Below, piece after piece: positions 63,473 to 64,000 of a DNA stretch of 64,000 nt (within the stretch, counting starts at the first letter, position 1; every line of letters starts with the position of its first letter). Position numbers and translations under genes: made by a program. The stretch comes from Moorella humiferrea (GTDB lineage Bacteria > Bacillota > DSM-521 > Neomoorellales > Neomoorellaceae): NCBI RefSeq assembly GCF_039233145.1, contig NZ_CP136419.1, positions 1,400,001-1,464,000 on the forward strand, in the 5' to 3' direction. Under the pieces are notes generated by a model, which was not told the DNA's origin, did not search any database, and was given only the letters and a program-made list of their open reading frames with translations.

Positions 63473-63892
63473 TTGGTCTACATATATATCGGGATTTTCG
63501 GTTTTCTGGGAGCCATAGCCAGGTTTGAGCTTGGTCGCTTTATTACCGCTTTTTGGCCTTCAACTTTTCCTTTAGGAACATTAATTATAAACATCGTAGG
63601 ATGTTTTGCCATGGGTTTAATCCTTACCTACAGCTTGGAACGTTTGACCTTAAGTCCTGAATTAAGATTGGGTTTAACTACAGGCTTTATAGGCGCCTTT
63701 ACGACCTTTTCCACCTTTAGCGTAGAGACGATAAACCTTTTGTTCGGGGGCCTAATAACTTCTGCCATAATGTATATGCTGGTATCTACTATTGGGGGAT
63801 TAATAGCGGTGAGGGCAGGAACAGTCCTGGCTAGAATGCCAATTTTACTGGTATTTAAGGGACAGGAAACTGAGTTGGAAAATAACAGGTAG
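63473..63892 (+). CDS. crcB: Fluoride channel CrcB/Fluc, first copy
   Basis: Exports fluoride. 139 residues with four membrane segments and motifs GFLGAIARFELGRFI (near 10), FPLGTLIINIVGCFAMGLIL (near 31) and GLTTGFIGAFTTFSTFSVE (near 68), which hold the fluoride-lining Phe and Ser/Thr residues. The start is TTG with GGGGAGGAG 7 nt upstream. A second crcB follows after 12 nt, as in heterodimeric Fluc pairs. Confidence 0.95.
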   Translation: MVYIYIGIFGFLGAIARFELGRFITAFWPSTFPLGTLIINIVGCFAMGLILTYSLERLTLSPELRLGLTTGFIGAFTTFSTFSVETINLLFGGLITSAIMYMLVSTIGGLIAVRAGTVLARMPILLVFKGQETELENNR

Positions 63893-63904
63893 GCGAAAAT
63901 CGAA

Positions 63905-64000
63905 ATGCACTATCTATATATAGGGCTGGGCGGATTTTTAGGTGCAATAGTTCGTTTTACTTTAGGCCAGGCATTATCAAAAAGAAGCAAGGGTACCTTC
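63905..64000 (+). CDS. crcB: Fluoride channel CrcB/Fluc, second copy (partial)
   Basis: 32 codons before the window edge: YIGLGGFLGAIVRFTLGQAL follows the CrcB N-terminal pattern and resembles the first copy. Two adjacent crcB genes often encode subunits of one dual-topology or heterodimer channel. The 3' part lies outside the window. Confidence 0.88.
   Translation, partial: MHYLYIGLGGFLGAIVRFTLGQALSKRSKGTF

Overview
The window is a chromosomal stretch of an endospore-forming, anaerobic, probably thermophilic Firmicute. Gene content and order look most like the Moorella / Thermanaeromonas group: an IspH-S1 fusion, the block spoIIP-DUF3189-DUF512-der-plsY-gpsA-spoIVA, a membrane pyrophosphatase, spoVA and cotJ spore genes, CoA-dehydratase activases and a DMSO-reductase-like operon. 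The genus is an inference from gene order. No rRNA, tRNA or CRISPR array was seen.

Layout. 1-7.7 kb (minus): spoIVA (cut by the window edge), gpsA, plsY, der, a PDZ/radical-SAM protein, a duplicated DUF3189 protein, spoIIP and a DUF1614 protein. 7.8-24.6 kb (minus): isoprenoid genes (fni, ispH-rpsA), then plsC, cmk and a long aromatic supraoperon which, read in transcription order, is hutP-like, aroH, trpE-G-D-C-F-B-A, aroF, pheA, tyrA, aroA. 24.7-29.3 kb (minus): hppA, ilvC, cobO, rluB. 29.4-30.6 kb (plus): PAP2 phosphatase and ogt. 30.5-38.3 kb (minus): spmAB, gerW/ytfJ with its DUF2953 neighbour, scpAB, trpS, a site-2 protease, cca, lysA. 38.4-47 kb: a sugar block with a GT4 glycosyltransferase and a glucosidase on minus, an IS110-type element, then otsA-otsB-galU on plus behind a cyclic-di-AMP riboswitch. 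47-53.5 kb (minus): spoVAC-D-E-F running into three CoA-dehydratase activase genes. 53.6-59.6 kb (minus): a decayed DMSO-reductase-type operon with its chaperone and regulator. 59.8-60.9 kb (plus): cotJABC. 61-63.1 kb: a graveyard of mobile and toxin-antitoxin debris. 63.3-64 kb (plus): fluoride riboswitch with two crcB genes.

The most interesting signal is regulatory. The trp operon leader carries eleven NAG triplets (nine GAG, one TAG, one AAG) mostly 2-3 nt apart, followed by an intrinsic terminator whose 5' arm can pair with part of the triplet array. This is the architecture of a TRAP-type attenuator. A second leader, in front of aroF, has its own promoter, five NAG triplets with an 8-nt period and another terminator. 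The first gene of the supraoperon encodes a HutP-family protein, a family known to bind NAG motifs in RNA. By eye it lacks two of the three metal/histidine-binding histidines of HutP. Either TRAP encoded elsewhere or this HutP paralogue may control aromatic amino-acid synthesis by attenuation at two points.

Several genes are broken by deletion or one-base frameshift: dmsA, dmsB, the PucR-like regulator, a nucleotidyltransferase, and DUF3854 and IS3 remnants. They cluster between 54 and 63 kb, so that part of the chromosome is either decaying or, less likely, affected by assembly errors.
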